From NCBI RefSeq assembly GCF_937936315.1, contig NZ_CALGWU010000060.1, forward strand, positions 1 through 64,000: a DNA stretch of 64,000 nt. Direction: 5' to 3'. A program made the translations under genes and the position numbers. Under the pieces are notes generated by a model, which searched no databases, was not told the DNA's origin, and was given only the letters and a program-made list of their open reading frames with translations. The stretch comes from an uncultured Capnocytophaga sp. (lineage in GTDB: Bacteria > Bacteroidota > Bacteroidia > Flavobacteriales > Flavobacteriaceae). Positions 1 through 8,368 of the stretch are shown here, one piece after another (positions within the stretch are counted from its first letter, which is position 1; every line of letters begins with the position of its first letter).

Positions 1-54
1 CGTTACGAATTGCTAAAAACCTATAAAAAAATCGTATCTCCTCGATTCTTTTAG
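1..54 (+). CDS. C-terminal tail of a probable PorP/SprF family protein (partial)
   Basis: The first 54 bases read in frame as 17 codons plus a TAG stop and end in KIVSPRFF. I recall this kind of 'SPR(Y/F)F' ending from PorP/SprF family outer-membrane proteins, but 17 residues are too few to prove it. The context fits: in Flavobacteriia a PorP/SprF gene is often followed directly by a TPR/PD40/OmpA gene like the next one. These proteins help T9SS deliver or anchor surface adhesins. The 5' part lies outside the window. Confidence 0.4.
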   Translation, partial: RYELLKTYKKIVSPRFF

Positions 55-114
55 TGTGACCTAATCACTTTTTTAAGTTTTAAACCCTATTTTTTAATTA
101 TTTAAGTATAAAAA

Positions 115-2070
115 ATGAGATTATTAAGTTTTATTTTCGCATTGTTATGTGGTGCACAAGTGCTATTAGCACAACCTGAAAAGGAATTAGAAAAAGCAAA
201 TCAAATGTATAAAAACTTTGCTTATGTAGATGCTATTAAAATATACGAAAGTATTGCCAAGAAAGGATTTGTAAACCAAGAAATGCTTGAAAGTTTAGGA
301 AATTCCTATTACTACAATGCCGAATACAAAAAAGCCCTCCCTTGGTATAAACAACTCTTTGAAAACCCAAAATACAGCATTAAACCTGAGTATTATTACC
401 GTTATGCACAAGTTTTAAAATCAGTCGGTAAGTATGATGATGCCGATAAAATCATGGCAAAATTTGTAGAACTTACAGGTGATAAAGATACTCGTGCTAT
501 TCTTTTTGAAGAAAATAAAAATTACCAAGAAGTAATTCAAGCTAATTCAGGAAGATTTAAATTGAACCCTATAGCCCTAAATACAGAATACTCTGAATAT
601 GGCCCCGCTTTCTATGGCGATAAACTTGTATTTGCTGCTGCTACTAGCGGAAAAATCTCTAAAGGAGGAGTTTCTCAATGGACAGGCGAAGGATTCTATG
701 ACCTTTATATAGCCGATCGTGATAAACAAAAATTATCTAATAAAAAATCCTTATCAGCTACAATTAATACAAAATTCAACGAATCAACTGCCGTTTTTAC
801 TAAAGATGGAAAAACAATTTATTTTACACGTAATAACTATGTGAATGAAAAGTTAGGAACTGATAAAAATAATACCATCCTTTTAAAAATTCTTCGCGCT
901 ACTAAAAATGAAGATGGTGAGTGGGATAATGTAATAGAGATGCCTTTCAATAGCGATCAATATAGCGTCGCTCACCCTGCCCTTAGCCCTGATGAAAAGT
1001 ATTTGTACTTCGCCTCAAATATGGGAGGATCTTTAGGAAGTTCTGATATCTTCCGTGTTCAAATACTAGATGGTAATAAATATGGAAAACCTGAAAATTT
1101 AGGAAATGTTATTAATTCTGCAGGTCGTGAATCTTTCCCTTTTATCTCTAAAAATAATGTAATGTACTATTCTTCTGATGGCTTCCCTGGCTTAGGTGGT
1201 TTAGATATCTTCGCAGTGAAATTAGATGAAGAAGGTAATCCTATTACTAAACCTATAAATATAGGGCGCCCTGGTAATAGTGCCGATGACGACTTTTGCT
1301 TTATTATAGATACCGACTCTAAAATAGGGTTCTTGACTTCTAATCGCCCTGGAGGAAAAGGAAAAGATGACATCTATAGCTTCTTAGAAGAAAAACCTTT
1401 ACCATTTGATTGCAAAAAAACTCTTAAAGGTGTCCTTAAAGATGCCAAAACTAAGGAAATAATCCCAGAAGGTCTTATAGTTCTCTCCGATAGAACAATG
1501 AAAGAAGTTTCTAAACAAAACTCTGAAAAAGACGGAAGTTTCGCATTTAACCAAATTGATTGTAAAGAATTATATTACTACCTACGTGGTGAAAAAGAAA
1601 AATATGAAACTGCTGAGATTAAAGTAAATAACAATAAAGAAGATGAAATATTCTGCGAAATATACCTTAAACCAAGAGAAGTTGTTATCTCTAAAAATAC
1701 TGACTTAGCCCAAGTCTTTGATATCAAAGAAATCTACTTTGATTTAGATAAATCAAATATACGCCCTGATGCCGAAATAGAACTAGCTAAGATAGTAGAA
1801 GTAATGAAACTATATCCTAAGATGAAAATCGATATCCGTTCACATACCGATAGCCGCGCTTCAGATGCTTACAACTTAGCCTTGTCCAATAGACGCGCAA
1901 AATCAACCCTTGAATGGATAGTAAAACAAGGTATTGAACGCAAACGCTTAACAGCTAAAGGCTATGGCGAAACTCGTTTGGTAAATGGTTGCTCTAATGG
2001 CGTCCCTTGTACCGAAGAAGAACATCAAGCTAACCGCCGTAGCGAGTTCATAGTAGTGAGTATGGAATAA
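115..2070 (+). CDS. PorE/SprE-like OmpA family lipoprotein-type protein (TPR, PD40, OmpA)
   Basis: A secreted cell-envelope protein of 651 residues with an N-terminal signal peptide ending near LLAQ (about residue 20). In order it has TPR-like helices (about 20-130), PD40/WD40-like beta-propeller repeats (about 150-400, with DEKYLYFASN, SDGFPGLGGLDIF and SNRPGGKGKDDIY motifs), a carboxypeptidase-regulatory-like fold (about 415-510) and a C-terminal OmpA domain (about 530-651). The OmpA part keeps the peptidoglycan-binding pattern, with SHTDSR and NRRSEF. This architecture matches PorE-type proteins, which tether T9SS or adhesin-anchoring complexes to peptidoglycan. It probably shares an operon with the PorP/SprF-like tail 60 bp upstream and is closed by the hairpin at 2087-2120. 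The exact partner is not visible. The family call is firm; the T9SS role is inferred. Confidence 0.85.
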   Translation: MRLLSFIFALLCGAQVLLAQPEKELEKANQMYKNFAYVDAIKIYESIAKKGFVNQEMLESLGNSYYYNAEYKKALPWYKQLFENPKYSIKPEYYYRYAQVLKSVGKYDDADKIMAKFVELTGDKDTRAILFEENKNYQEVIQANSGRFKLNPIALNTEYSEYGPAFYGDKLVFAAATSGKISKGGVSQWTGEGFYDLYIADRDKQKLSNKKSLSATINTKFNESTAVFTKDGKTIYFTRNNYVNEKLGTDKNNTILLKILRATKNEDGEWDNVIEMPFNSDQYSVAHPALSPDEKYLYFASNMGGSLGSSDIFRVQILDGNKYGKPENLGNVINSAGRESFPFISKNNVMYYSSDGFPGLGGLDIFAVKLDEEGNPITKPINIGRPGNSADDDFCFIIDTDSKIGFLTSNRPGGKGKDDIYSFLEEKPLPFDCKKTLKGVLKDAKTKEIIPEGLIVLSDRTMKEVSKQNSEKDGSFAFNQIDCKELYYYLRGEKEKYETAEIKVNNNKEDEIFCEIYLKPREVVISKNTDLAQVFDIKEIYFDLDKSNIRPDAEIELAKIVEVMKLYPKMKIDIRSHTDSRASDAYNLALSNRRAKSTLEWIVKQGIERKRLTAKGYGETRLVNGCSNGVPCTEEEHQANRRSEFIVVSME

Positions 2071-2086
2071 CAATGTTTGAATAAGT

Positions 2087-2120
2087 AAAAAAACTGTTTG
2101 GGAAACCAAGCAGTTTTTTT
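2087..2120 (+). terminator. Rho-independent terminator after the OmpA gene
   Basis: A 15-bp stem, AAAAAAACTGTTTGG paired with CCAAGCAGTTTTTTT (one G-U pair), closes a GAAA tetraloop. The right arm ends in seven T. It separates the OmpA gene from tatC. Confidence 0.85.
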
Positions 2121-2131
2121 ATGACCAATAA

Positions 2132-2161
2132 TTGCTAATTATGAATTATTTTTTATCTTTG
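2132..2161 (+). promoter_or_regulatory. Bacteroidota-type promoter for tatC
   Basis: TTG at 2132-2134, a 19-nt spacer and TATCTTTG at 2154-2161 match the Bacteroidota sigma-ABfr pattern (TTTG, 19-21 nt, TAnnTTTG). It lies 42 bp before the tatC ATG and just after a terminator. Confidence 0.7.
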
Positions 2162-2203
2162 CGCCATTAAATTTGTTATATAAAAGAAATTAATACACTC
2201 ACA

Positions 2204-3013
2204 ATGGGAGCATCACAAGATGAAATGTCCTTTTTAGACCATTTGGAAGCCTTGCGCTGGCATCTAATACGCTCTACTATAGCCGTTTTAATAGTGGGAG
2301 TTGTAGCTTTTATCTGTAAGGATTTTATCTTTCAAATAATCTTTGCTCCTAAAAATGGCGATTTTTTCACTTATAGAATGTTCTGTAAAATAGGACACTT
2401 TTTGGGTTTTGAGAGTGATTTTTGTACTGAACAACTTCCCTTTACCATCCAAAGCCGTACAATGGCAGGACAGTTCTCAGCTCATATCTGGACGTCTATC
2501 TGGGCAGGAGTGATTATCGCATTTCCTTATGTGCTTTATGAAGTCTGGAAATTCATCAGTCCAGCACTGTATGAAAATGAACGTAAGTTGGCTAGAGGTT
2601 TTATCCTCATTGCTTCTTTGCTGTTTTTTATAGGTGTATTGTTTGGCTATTACCTTATAACACCACTTTCAGTGAACTTTTTAGGATCTTACTCGGTAAG
2701 TCCTGAGGTGAAAAACCAAATAGATATAGATTCGTATATTTCAGTAGTACGATCATCTGTCATTTCGTGTGGCATTGTTTTTGAACTGCCTATTATCATC
2801 TATTTTCTTACCAAATTAGGAGTTGTAACCCCTGATTTTATGCGCAAGTATAGGCGTCACGCTTTGATAGTAGTACTCATAATAGCTGCTATCATCACCC
2901 CACCCGATGTAGCTAGCCAAATAATCGTCTCAATACCGATTATGCTCCTATACGAAATAAGTATTTTTATTTCAGCTTATGTTTTAAAAAAAGAACAAAA
3001 CAAGGTAATTTAA
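2204..3013 (+). CDS. tatC: Twin-arginine translocase subunit TatC
   Basis: Polytopic inner-membrane subunit that recognises twin-arginine signal peptides and recruits TatA to export folded proteins. The 269-residue protein begins with the family signature MSFLDHLEALRWHLIRS and has about six hydrophobic spans. It keeps the conserved cytoplasmic stretch FPYVLYEVWKFISPALYENER and, later, FELPIIIYFL and ITPPDVASQ. Length is typical. It is first in a run of same-strand genes (unknown protein, lptB, DUF4262, SUKH, pepT) with short gaps. No tatA gene is in the window. Confidence 0.96.
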   Translation: MGASQDEMSFLDHLEALRWHLIRSTIAVLIVGVVAFICKDFIFQIIFAPKNGDFFTYRMFCKIGHFLGFESDFCTEQLPFTIQSRTMAGQFSAHIWTSIWAGVIIAFPYVLYEVWKFISPALYENERKLARGFILIASLLFFIGVLFGYYLITPLSVNFLGSYSVSPEVKNQIDIDSYISVVRSSVISCGIVFELPIIIYFLTKLGVVTPDFMRKYRRHALIVVLIIAAIITPPDVASQIIVSIPIMLLYEISIFISAYVLKKEQNKVI

Positions 3014-3022
3014 TATTTTTTA

Positions 3023-3676
3023 ATGGATTGTAATACCTACTTACAGCACTTACCCAACGTGAAAACGTTGAAACAGCTTTGCAAAGGCAGAGCCGTGTTA
3101 GACTGGATTATTTGTGGTCACGAGTTTGAAGTTTATCACACCTACTACAAAGCCAATGAAGAAGAATACGATGGCTATGAAGCCCAGTGGGGGCACGGCT
3201 TTGAAGATGAAGATGGCACTTCGTTGTCGTTCTATTTTATTGATAAAGCCTGCTTGATAGTTCCCTCTTCTAGTGCCGAAGACAGCAAAGGAGGCGATAA
3301 CCGCGATTTCGAAAAACGCATCCCCAAAGTATTTTTGCCCTACTATCGCAAAAATTTCTCTCAAAGTGATATCCCTTTCGTGATATACTCTTTGGATGGT
3401 GAAACGTGGCAATGCGTAGAAAACTTTCCTGTGGAAGAACATATTGATAAATTTGAACAAATCACTACCAACCCGAGCAAATATAAAGAATGGGCTATAG
3501 ATTATATCAGTGATGAAGGCTTCTTACAAGAAGTGATGAACGAACAAACTATTACAGATCTTTATGAAGGGAAAGTGCTCACCGAGGAAATGGTATATAG
3601 CATCGTAACCGAAGTGCACGACTGGGTAGATTTAGAAACAGAACTCAACGAAATGCCTTATCGCTTTTCGTTTTAA
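3023..3676 (+). CDS. Hypothetical acidic protein between tatC and lptB
   Basis: A 217-residue, acidic, probably cytoplasmic protein that I do not recognise. It has no signal peptide or membrane span. It is rich in aromatic and acidic residues (for example YYKANEEEYDGYEAQWGHGFEDED) and ends in YRFSF. It starts 9 bp after tatC stops and ends 4 bp before lptB starts, so it is almost certainly co-transcribed with both. The position suggests envelope-related work, but nothing in the sequence shows a function. The coding call is firm because of the tight operon packing and normal composition. Confidence 0.75.
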   Translation: MDCNTYLQHLPNVKTLKQLCKGRAVLDWIICGHEFEVYHTYYKANEEEYDGYEAQWGHGFEDEDGTSLSFYFIDKACLIVPSSSAEDSKGGDNRDFEKRIPKVFLPYYRKNFSQSDIPFVIYSLDGETWQCVENFPVEEHIDKFEQITTNPSKYKEWAIDYISDEGFLQEVMNEQTITDLYEGKVLTEEMVYSIVTEVHDWVDLETELNEMPYRFSF

Positions 3677-3680
3677 CTAT

Positions 3681-4424
3681 ATGAAATTAGTAGTAAACAA
3701 CATCATCAAAATATACAAAGGAAGAAAGGTCGTTAAAGGCGTCTCTTTAGAAGTAAACCAAGGAGAAATCGTCGGACTCCTAGGGCCTAATGGCGCAGGA
3801 AAAACTACTTCCTTTTATATGATAGTGGGACTCATCAAACCCAACGGCGGTACTATCTTCTTAGATAATACCGATATTACCAATTACCCTATGTATAAAC
3901 GTGCCCAAAGCGGTATTGGCTATTTGGCACAAGAGGCTTCGGTATTTAGAAAGTTGAGCATTGAGGACAATATCAAAAGTGTGTTGCAGCTCACCAAACT
4001 CTCTAAGGCGGAACAACAACGCAAAACCGATGAGTTGATTGATGAATTTAGCTTGGGGCATATCCGCAAAAACCGTGGCGACCTGCTCTCAGGGGGAGAA
4101 CGCCGCCGTACCGAAATTGCCCGTGCTTTGGCTACTAGTCCAAATTTTATATTGCTCGACGAACCTTTTGCTGGGGTAGACCCTATTGCAGTAGAAGATA
4201 TCCAACGCATTGTAGCACAACTCAAAAATAAAAATATAGGTATTCTTATCACCGACCATAATGTGCAAGAAACTCTTGCCATTACCGATCGTACTTACTT
4301 GATGTTTGAAGGAGGAATCCTCAAATCAGGTGTGCCTGAAGATTTAGCTGCCGATGAGATGGTAAGAAAAGTATACCTTGGAAGAAACTTCGAGTTGAGA
4401 CGCAAGAAAATATTAGAAGATTAG
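3681..4424 (+). CDS. lptB: LPS export ABC transporter ATPase LptB
   Basis: ATPase that powers extraction of lipopolysaccharide from the inner membrane with LptFG and LptC. The 247 residues contain Walker A GPNGAGKTT (35-43), the ABC signature LSGGE (136-140) followed by RRR, Walker B ILLDEP (157-162) and the H-loop ITDHN. The FAGVDPIAV stretch after Walker B and the arginine-rich signature are typical of LptB. It sits 4 bp after the unknown gene, which suggests coupled translation. The lipid A genes lie about 16 kb further on in the same orientation. LptFG are not in the window. Confidence 0.95.
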   Translation: MKLVVNNIIKIYKGRKVVKGVSLEVNQGEIVGLLGPNGAGKTTSFYMIVGLIKPNGGTIFLDNTDITNYPMYKRAQSGIGYLAQEASVFRKLSIEDNIKSVLQLTKLSKAEQQRKTDELIDEFSLGHIRKNRGDLLSGGERRRTEIARALATSPNFILLDEPFAGVDPIAVEDIQRIVAQLKNKNIGILITDHNVQETLAITDRTYLMFEGGILKSGVPEDLAADEMVRKVYLGRNFELRRKKILED

Positions 4425-4444
4425 TAAATCAATAAATTAACACG

Positions 4445-5167
4445 TTGGCAAATCAACACATAGACAAATTGGTAGATGATATTCAAAAGTATGGCTTTGG
4501 GGTGATAATGGTACCTCAAACTGATTATTTGCCATCTTTTGCTTATACAGTAGGTTTGTGGAAAAACTACAAACGCCCTGAACTTATTACTTTAGGAATG
4601 CCCATAGATATACTCCATACCCTACTCAATACGGTAGCGTTTGAAGGCGTAAAAAAAGGAAAATCTATAGAAATAGGTAAGAATTATCGCGGCGTATTAG
4701 AAAAACACCCTGTACAATTCTTAACAGTAGACAAGCGTAATATACCTGATTATTTTGGACAAGCAATCAACTATTACCAAACAGCCGACTTCCCTGCATT
4801 ACAATTGATATGGCCTGACGACAAAGGTGTATTTCCTTATGAAACAGGTTTTAGAGAAGATTTGATCTACTTGCAACCGCTCTTAGATAGAAATGCCGAT
4901 TTTAAATTTAGAGAAGACAAACTCCGTCCCGTATTTACAACTTCGGCTTGGTTAGAAAGTCAAGATCCAATTGTAGATGTAATACACGATAAAGAAGGCT
5001 ATTGGTTTTTCCTTCCCTTAGGAGAACTCGATTGGAAGATGGTGCCTTTGGAAGAACTAGTAAAAGCTGACCCTACTCTCAATGATGTTTTTGACCTTGA
5101 TTATGGGGAGTGTGCCAATAGGGAGTTTATAGGAGGAAAATGGCAAAGAGATGTTTATGAAGGGTAA
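4445..5167 (+). CDS. DUF4262 domain-containing protein
   Basis: A 240-residue soluble protein with the DUF4262 pattern: IQKYGFGVIMV, then SFAYTVGLW, then PELITLGMP near the N-terminus. The only start that keeps the first helix is TTG at 4445. An in-frame stop lies 9 nt upstream and the next ATG (about 4508) would cut into the domain. Function is unknown; DUF4262 proteins recur in accessory and toxin-immunity settings. It lies 20 bp after lptB and 6 bp before a SUKH gene, so the two small genes look like a pair inserted into a housekeeping operon. Confidence 0.8.
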   Translation: MANQHIDKLVDDIQKYGFGVIMVPQTDYLPSFAYTVGLWKNYKRPELITLGMPIDILHTLLNTVAFEGVKKGKSIEIGKNYRGVLEKHPVQFLTVDKRNIPDYFGQAINYYQTADFPALQLIWPDDKGVFPYETGFREDLIYLQPLLDRNADFKFREDKLRPVFTTSAWLESQDPIVDVIHDKEGYWFFLPLGELDWKMVPLEELVKADPTLNDVFDLDYGECANREFIGGKWQRDVYEG

Positions 5168-5173
5168 AAATAA

Positions 5174-5713
5174 ATGTATAAAGAACTTTTAAACATATCA
5201 GCTGCTAACTTAACAACAGCCCGCAATATCACCCAAATAGGAAGTTTTGAAATTCCCCCTTCTTATTTGCAGTTTGTTCAAGAAATAGGCTTTGGTAGAT
5301 TGTTAGGTTTATTTCTTACCTATATCCCATTGGGTGAAAATTCCTCTTATTGCGATGCTTTGGAATCCAGAAATGCATATTGGAAAAGTATCTTTCAGAT
5401 GTATCTAAAGGAATATCCAGATATGTTATTTATCGAACAAGAAGCAGATAATAAAGAGCGCTTAGCTAATGCCGAACCTTTTTTGTTTAGTGAAAATGGA
5501 GAGGTTGTGTTTTGGGATAGTAGAAATCGGGATGATAAGGGAGAATGCCCTATTTATTTGGTAGATTTTTCTACAGGAATATATTTGGCAGGAAATACCT
5601 TCAAAGAGTTTATCCTCAACCTCACTAATGAAACAAAAGTAAAAACTATTTTGAAATTTGCAGAACACCCTTTATTAAAAACTTTCGAACCTTTATCCTT
5701 AGAAACTTATTAA
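5174..5713 (+). CDS. SMI1/KNR4 (SUKH) family protein
   Basis: A 179-residue cytoplasmic protein with the SUKH fold signature: IPPSYLQFVQEIGFGRLLG near the N-terminus, and later FLFSENGEVVFWD, followed by YLVDFSTGIY and a final FKEFILNL helix. SUKH proteins often serve as immunity proteins against secreted nuclease or deaminase toxins, but many are orphans. No toxin gene is visible within 5 kb. It directly follows the DUF4262 gene (6 bp) and is 29 bp before pepT. Family call is good; the immunity role is only an inference from the family. Confidence 0.8.
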   Translation: MYKELLNISAANLTTARNITQIGSFEIPPSYLQFVQEIGFGRLLGLFLTYIPLGENSSYCDALESRNAYWKSIFQMYLKEYPDMLFIEQEADNKERLANAEPFLFSENGEVVFWDSRNRDDKGECPIYLVDFSTGIYLAGNTFKEFILNLTNETKVKTILKFAEHPLLKTFEPLSLETY

Positions 5714-5742
5714 TATCTAAAATAACTAAAAACTATAATATA

Positions 5743-6966
5743 ATGAAAAATTTAGTAGACCGCTTTATTAAGTACATAAAAATAGACTCTCAATCTAATC
5801 CTGAGAGTGAAACAACCCCTAGTACCGAAAAACAATGGAATATGGCAAACTTATTGGTAGAAGAATTGAAAGCCATTGGTTTGCAAGATGTAACAGTAGA
5901 TGAAAACGCCTATGTAATGGCTACTTTGCCATCAAATGTAGATTATCCAGTACCTACCATTGGCTTTATCTCTCACTTCGATACCTCTCCTGACTTCTCT
6001 GGTGAAAACGTAAATCCACAATTTGTAGAAAATTACGATGGAGGTGATATCGTCCTCAACAAAGAACAAAATATCGTATTATCACCTTCTTATTTTGAGG
6101 ATTTGTTGCTCTACAAAGGCAATACCATTATCACAACTGATGGAACTACCCTTTTGGGAGCTGACGATAAGGCAGGTATTGCCGAAATCGTAACCGCTAT
6201 GGAATACCTCGTGCAACACCCCGAAATCAAACACGGAAAAATACGTGTAGGCTTTACCCCTGATGAGGAAATAGGTCGTGGAGCTCATAAATTCGATGTG
6301 AAAAAATTCGCTGCTGATTGGGCTTATACAATGGACGGCGGACAAATTGGCGAACTTGAATATGAGAGCTTTAACGCAGCAGGAGCCAAAATTCATTTCA
6401 AAGGAAAAAGCGTACACCCAGGTACTGCTAAAAACAAAATGGTGAACTCAATGCTCGTCGCTACTCAATTTATCAATGCGCTACCAGCCGATGAAATTCC
6501 TGCTCGCACCGAAGGTCGCGAAGGATTCTATCACATTACCGATATCTCTGGAGATGTAGAAAATACAGTAGTACAGCTTATCATCCGCGACCACGACCGC
6601 GACCTTTTCAACAAACGCAAAGCTGTAGTACAGCAAATTGTAGACGATTTGAACAAACAAATCCCTAATGTGGCAGTAGCCGAAATAAAAGACCAATATT
6701 ACAATATGGGTGAAAAAATCAAACCCGTAATGCATATTGTAGAAGTAGCTGAACGTGCAATGAAAGAATTAGGTATTACCCCTATAACTAAACCTATCCG
6801 CGGTGGTACCGATGGTTCTCAACTTAGCTTTATGGGCTTGCCTTGTCCTAATATCTTTGCAGGTGGACATAACTTCCACGGCAAATACGAATTTGTTCCC
6901 GTTGAAAACCTCGAAAAAGCTACCGAAGTGATTATTCGCATAGCTGAATTAGTGGCAAAAAAATAA
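5743..6966 (+). CDS. pepT: Peptidase T (tripeptide aminopeptidase)
   Basis: Zinc-dependent M20 peptidase that releases the N-terminal residue from tripeptides in the cytoplasm. The 407 residues show the metal-binding HFD (His78, Asp80), the bridging Asp in GADDKAG, the catalytic and ligand pair in PDEEIGRG, and the dimerisation-domain stretch KGKSVHPGTAKNKMVNS. The C-terminal ligand His is in AGGHNFHGKYEFV. Length and motif order match PepT. It follows the SUKH gene by 29 bp and has no clear promoter of its own. Confidence 0.95.
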   Translation: MKNLVDRFIKYIKIDSQSNPESETTPSTEKQWNMANLLVEELKAIGLQDVTVDENAYVMATLPSNVDYPVPTIGFISHFDTSPDFSGENVNPQFVENYDGGDIVLNKEQNIVLSPSYFEDLLLYKGNTIITTDGTTLLGADDKAGIAEIVTAMEYLVQHPEIKHGKIRVGFTPDEEIGRGAHKFDVKKFAADWAYTMDGGQIGELEYESFNAAGAKIHFKGKSVHPGTAKNKMVNSMLVATQFINALPADEIPARTEGREGFYHITDISGDVENTVVQLIIRDHDRDLFNKRKAVVQQIVDDLNKQIPNVAVAEIKDQYYNMGEKIKPVMHIVEVAERAMKELGITPITKPIRGGTDGSQLSFMGLPCPNIFAGGHNFHGKYEFVPVENLEKATEVIIRIAELVAKK

Positions 6967-6973
6967 TATAATT

Positions 6974-7034
6974 AGCCGATTTGTCTATTAATTGATAAAT
7001 TGGCTAATTTGTTAATTAACTAATTGATAAATCA
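6974..7034. repeat. AT-rich dispersed intergenic repeat, between pepT and the aminotransferase
   Basis: Contains TTGGCTAATTTGTTAATTAA and neighbouring variants of the AATTAGCAAATTA motif, or its complement, that recurs in at least ten spacers of this window. No coding potential. Confidence 0.55.
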
Positions 7035-7038
7035 ACTT

Positions 7039-8232
7039 ATGCCTACAATATCACATAGAGCACAAATATTGCCTCAATCGCCGATTAGGAAATTGACTCC
7101 TTATGCTGAAAAAGCGGCTAAGGAAGGGAAAACTATTTACCACCTTAATATCGGTCAGCCCGATATTAAAACCCCTGAAATAGCTATTCAGGCAGTAAAA
7201 GATTTTACCCCTAAGGTATTGGAATATACCAAAAGTGAGGGTATCAACTCTCTCAGAGAAAAAGTGGTGGAGTACTACAAAAAACACGATATTAAGGTTA
7301 ATAGTAATGATATCATCATCACCAATGGTGGATCTGAAGCGCTTACCTATGTAATTGCTACTGTTGCCAATGCCGATGATGAGATTATCATTCCCGAACC
7401 TTACTACGCGAATTACATTAGCTTTTCAGAAGCCTTTGATGCTATATGTGTACCTATTACATCTTCTTTTGATAATAATTTTGCTTTGCCTCCTATAGAA
7501 GAATTTGAGAAAAAGATAACCCCTAAAACTAAAGCCTTTCTCATCTGTAACCCAGGAAATCCTACAGGATATTTATATTCTAAAGAGGAAATTTTGCAAT
7601 TGGCAGCAATAGCCAAAAAACACGATATTTTCCTTATTTTTGATGAGGTATATCGCGAGTTCGTGTACGATGGAGCTACCCATTATTCTATTATGCAAGT
7701 TGAAGGTATTGAACAAAATGCTATAATGATAGACTCTGTATCTAAGCGTTTCAGTATGTGCGGAGCGCGTATCGGGTGGGTAGTGTCTAAGAATAAAGAG
7801 GTGATGAAATCTATCTTGAAGTTCGCACAAGCTCGCTTGTCTCCCCCCACCTATTCTCAAATAGGTGCAGAACGTGCTTTTGATGTACCCGAAACCTATT
7901 TTGAAGAGGTGTTAAAGGAATATACTCAGCGTAGGAACGTGCTCATCGAGGAACTCCAAAAAGTACAAGGTGTTCGTGTATCAATGCCCAAAGGGGCTTT
8001 CTATTGCATTGCCGAATTGCCCGTAGAGAATGCAGAAGACTTCTGTATATGGCTTTTAGATAATTTCTCAGTGAATAACGAAACTGTAATGTTAGCCCCA
8101 GCCGAAGGTTTTTATGCTACCGAAGGGTTAGGGCGCAATCAAGTGCGTATAGCTTATGTGCTTGAAAAAGAGAAAATAGTAAAAGCCATTCACATATTAG
8201 CTGATGCACTAAAAAAATATAATAACTCCTAA
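7039..8232 (+). CDS. PLP-dependent class I/II aminotransferase (aspartate aminotransferase type)
   Basis: Transfers amino groups between amino acids and 2-oxo acids. It has the fold-type I landmarks: NIGQPDIKTP near the N-terminus, ITNGGSEAL (PLP phosphate), NPGNPTG, FDEVYREFVYDG, and the Schiff-base lysine in SVSKRFSMCGARIG (Lys236 from this start). The substrate cannot be fixed from sequence; aspartate is the usual annotation. I chose ATG 7039 rather than TTG 7024, because the TTG falls inside an AT-rich intergenic repeat (6974-7034) and adds only five residues. 397 residues is normal for the family. Confidence 0.9.
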   Translation: MPTISHRAQILPQSPIRKLTPYAEKAAKEGKTIYHLNIGQPDIKTPEIAIQAVKDFTPKVLEYTKSEGINSLREKVVEYYKKHDIKVNSNDIIITNGGSEALTYVIATVANADDEIIIPEPYYANYISFSEAFDAICVPITSSFDNNFALPPIEEFEKKITPKTKAFLICNPGNPTGYLYSKEEILQLAAIAKKHDIFLIFDEVYREFVYDGATHYSIMQVEGIEQNAIMIDSVSKRFSMCGARIGWVVSKNKEVMKSILKFAQARLSPPTYSQIGAERAFDVPETYFEEVLKEYTQRRNVLIEELQKVQGVRVSMPKGAFYCIAELPVENAEDFCIWLLDNFSVNNETVMLAPAEGFYATEGLGRNQVRIAYVLEKEKIVKAIHILADALKKYNNS

Positions 8233-8315
8233 TCCCTAATTTCTATTTCCTATTTCCTAACTTCTAAAAAGATAAATAGTTATATTTTTTAGTGTTAAAA
8301 AAAAACATAAAATTA

Positions 8316-8345
8316 TTGCCATATCAAAAATATTTTGTACTTTTG
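8316..8345 (+). promoter_or_regulatory. Bacteroidota-type promoter for pfkA
   Basis: TTG at 8316-8318, a 19-nt spacer and TACTTTTG at 8338-8345, 23 bp upstream of the pfkA ATG. Confidence 0.7.
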
Positions 8346-8368
8346 AGGCGAAAAATTAAAAACAGACA

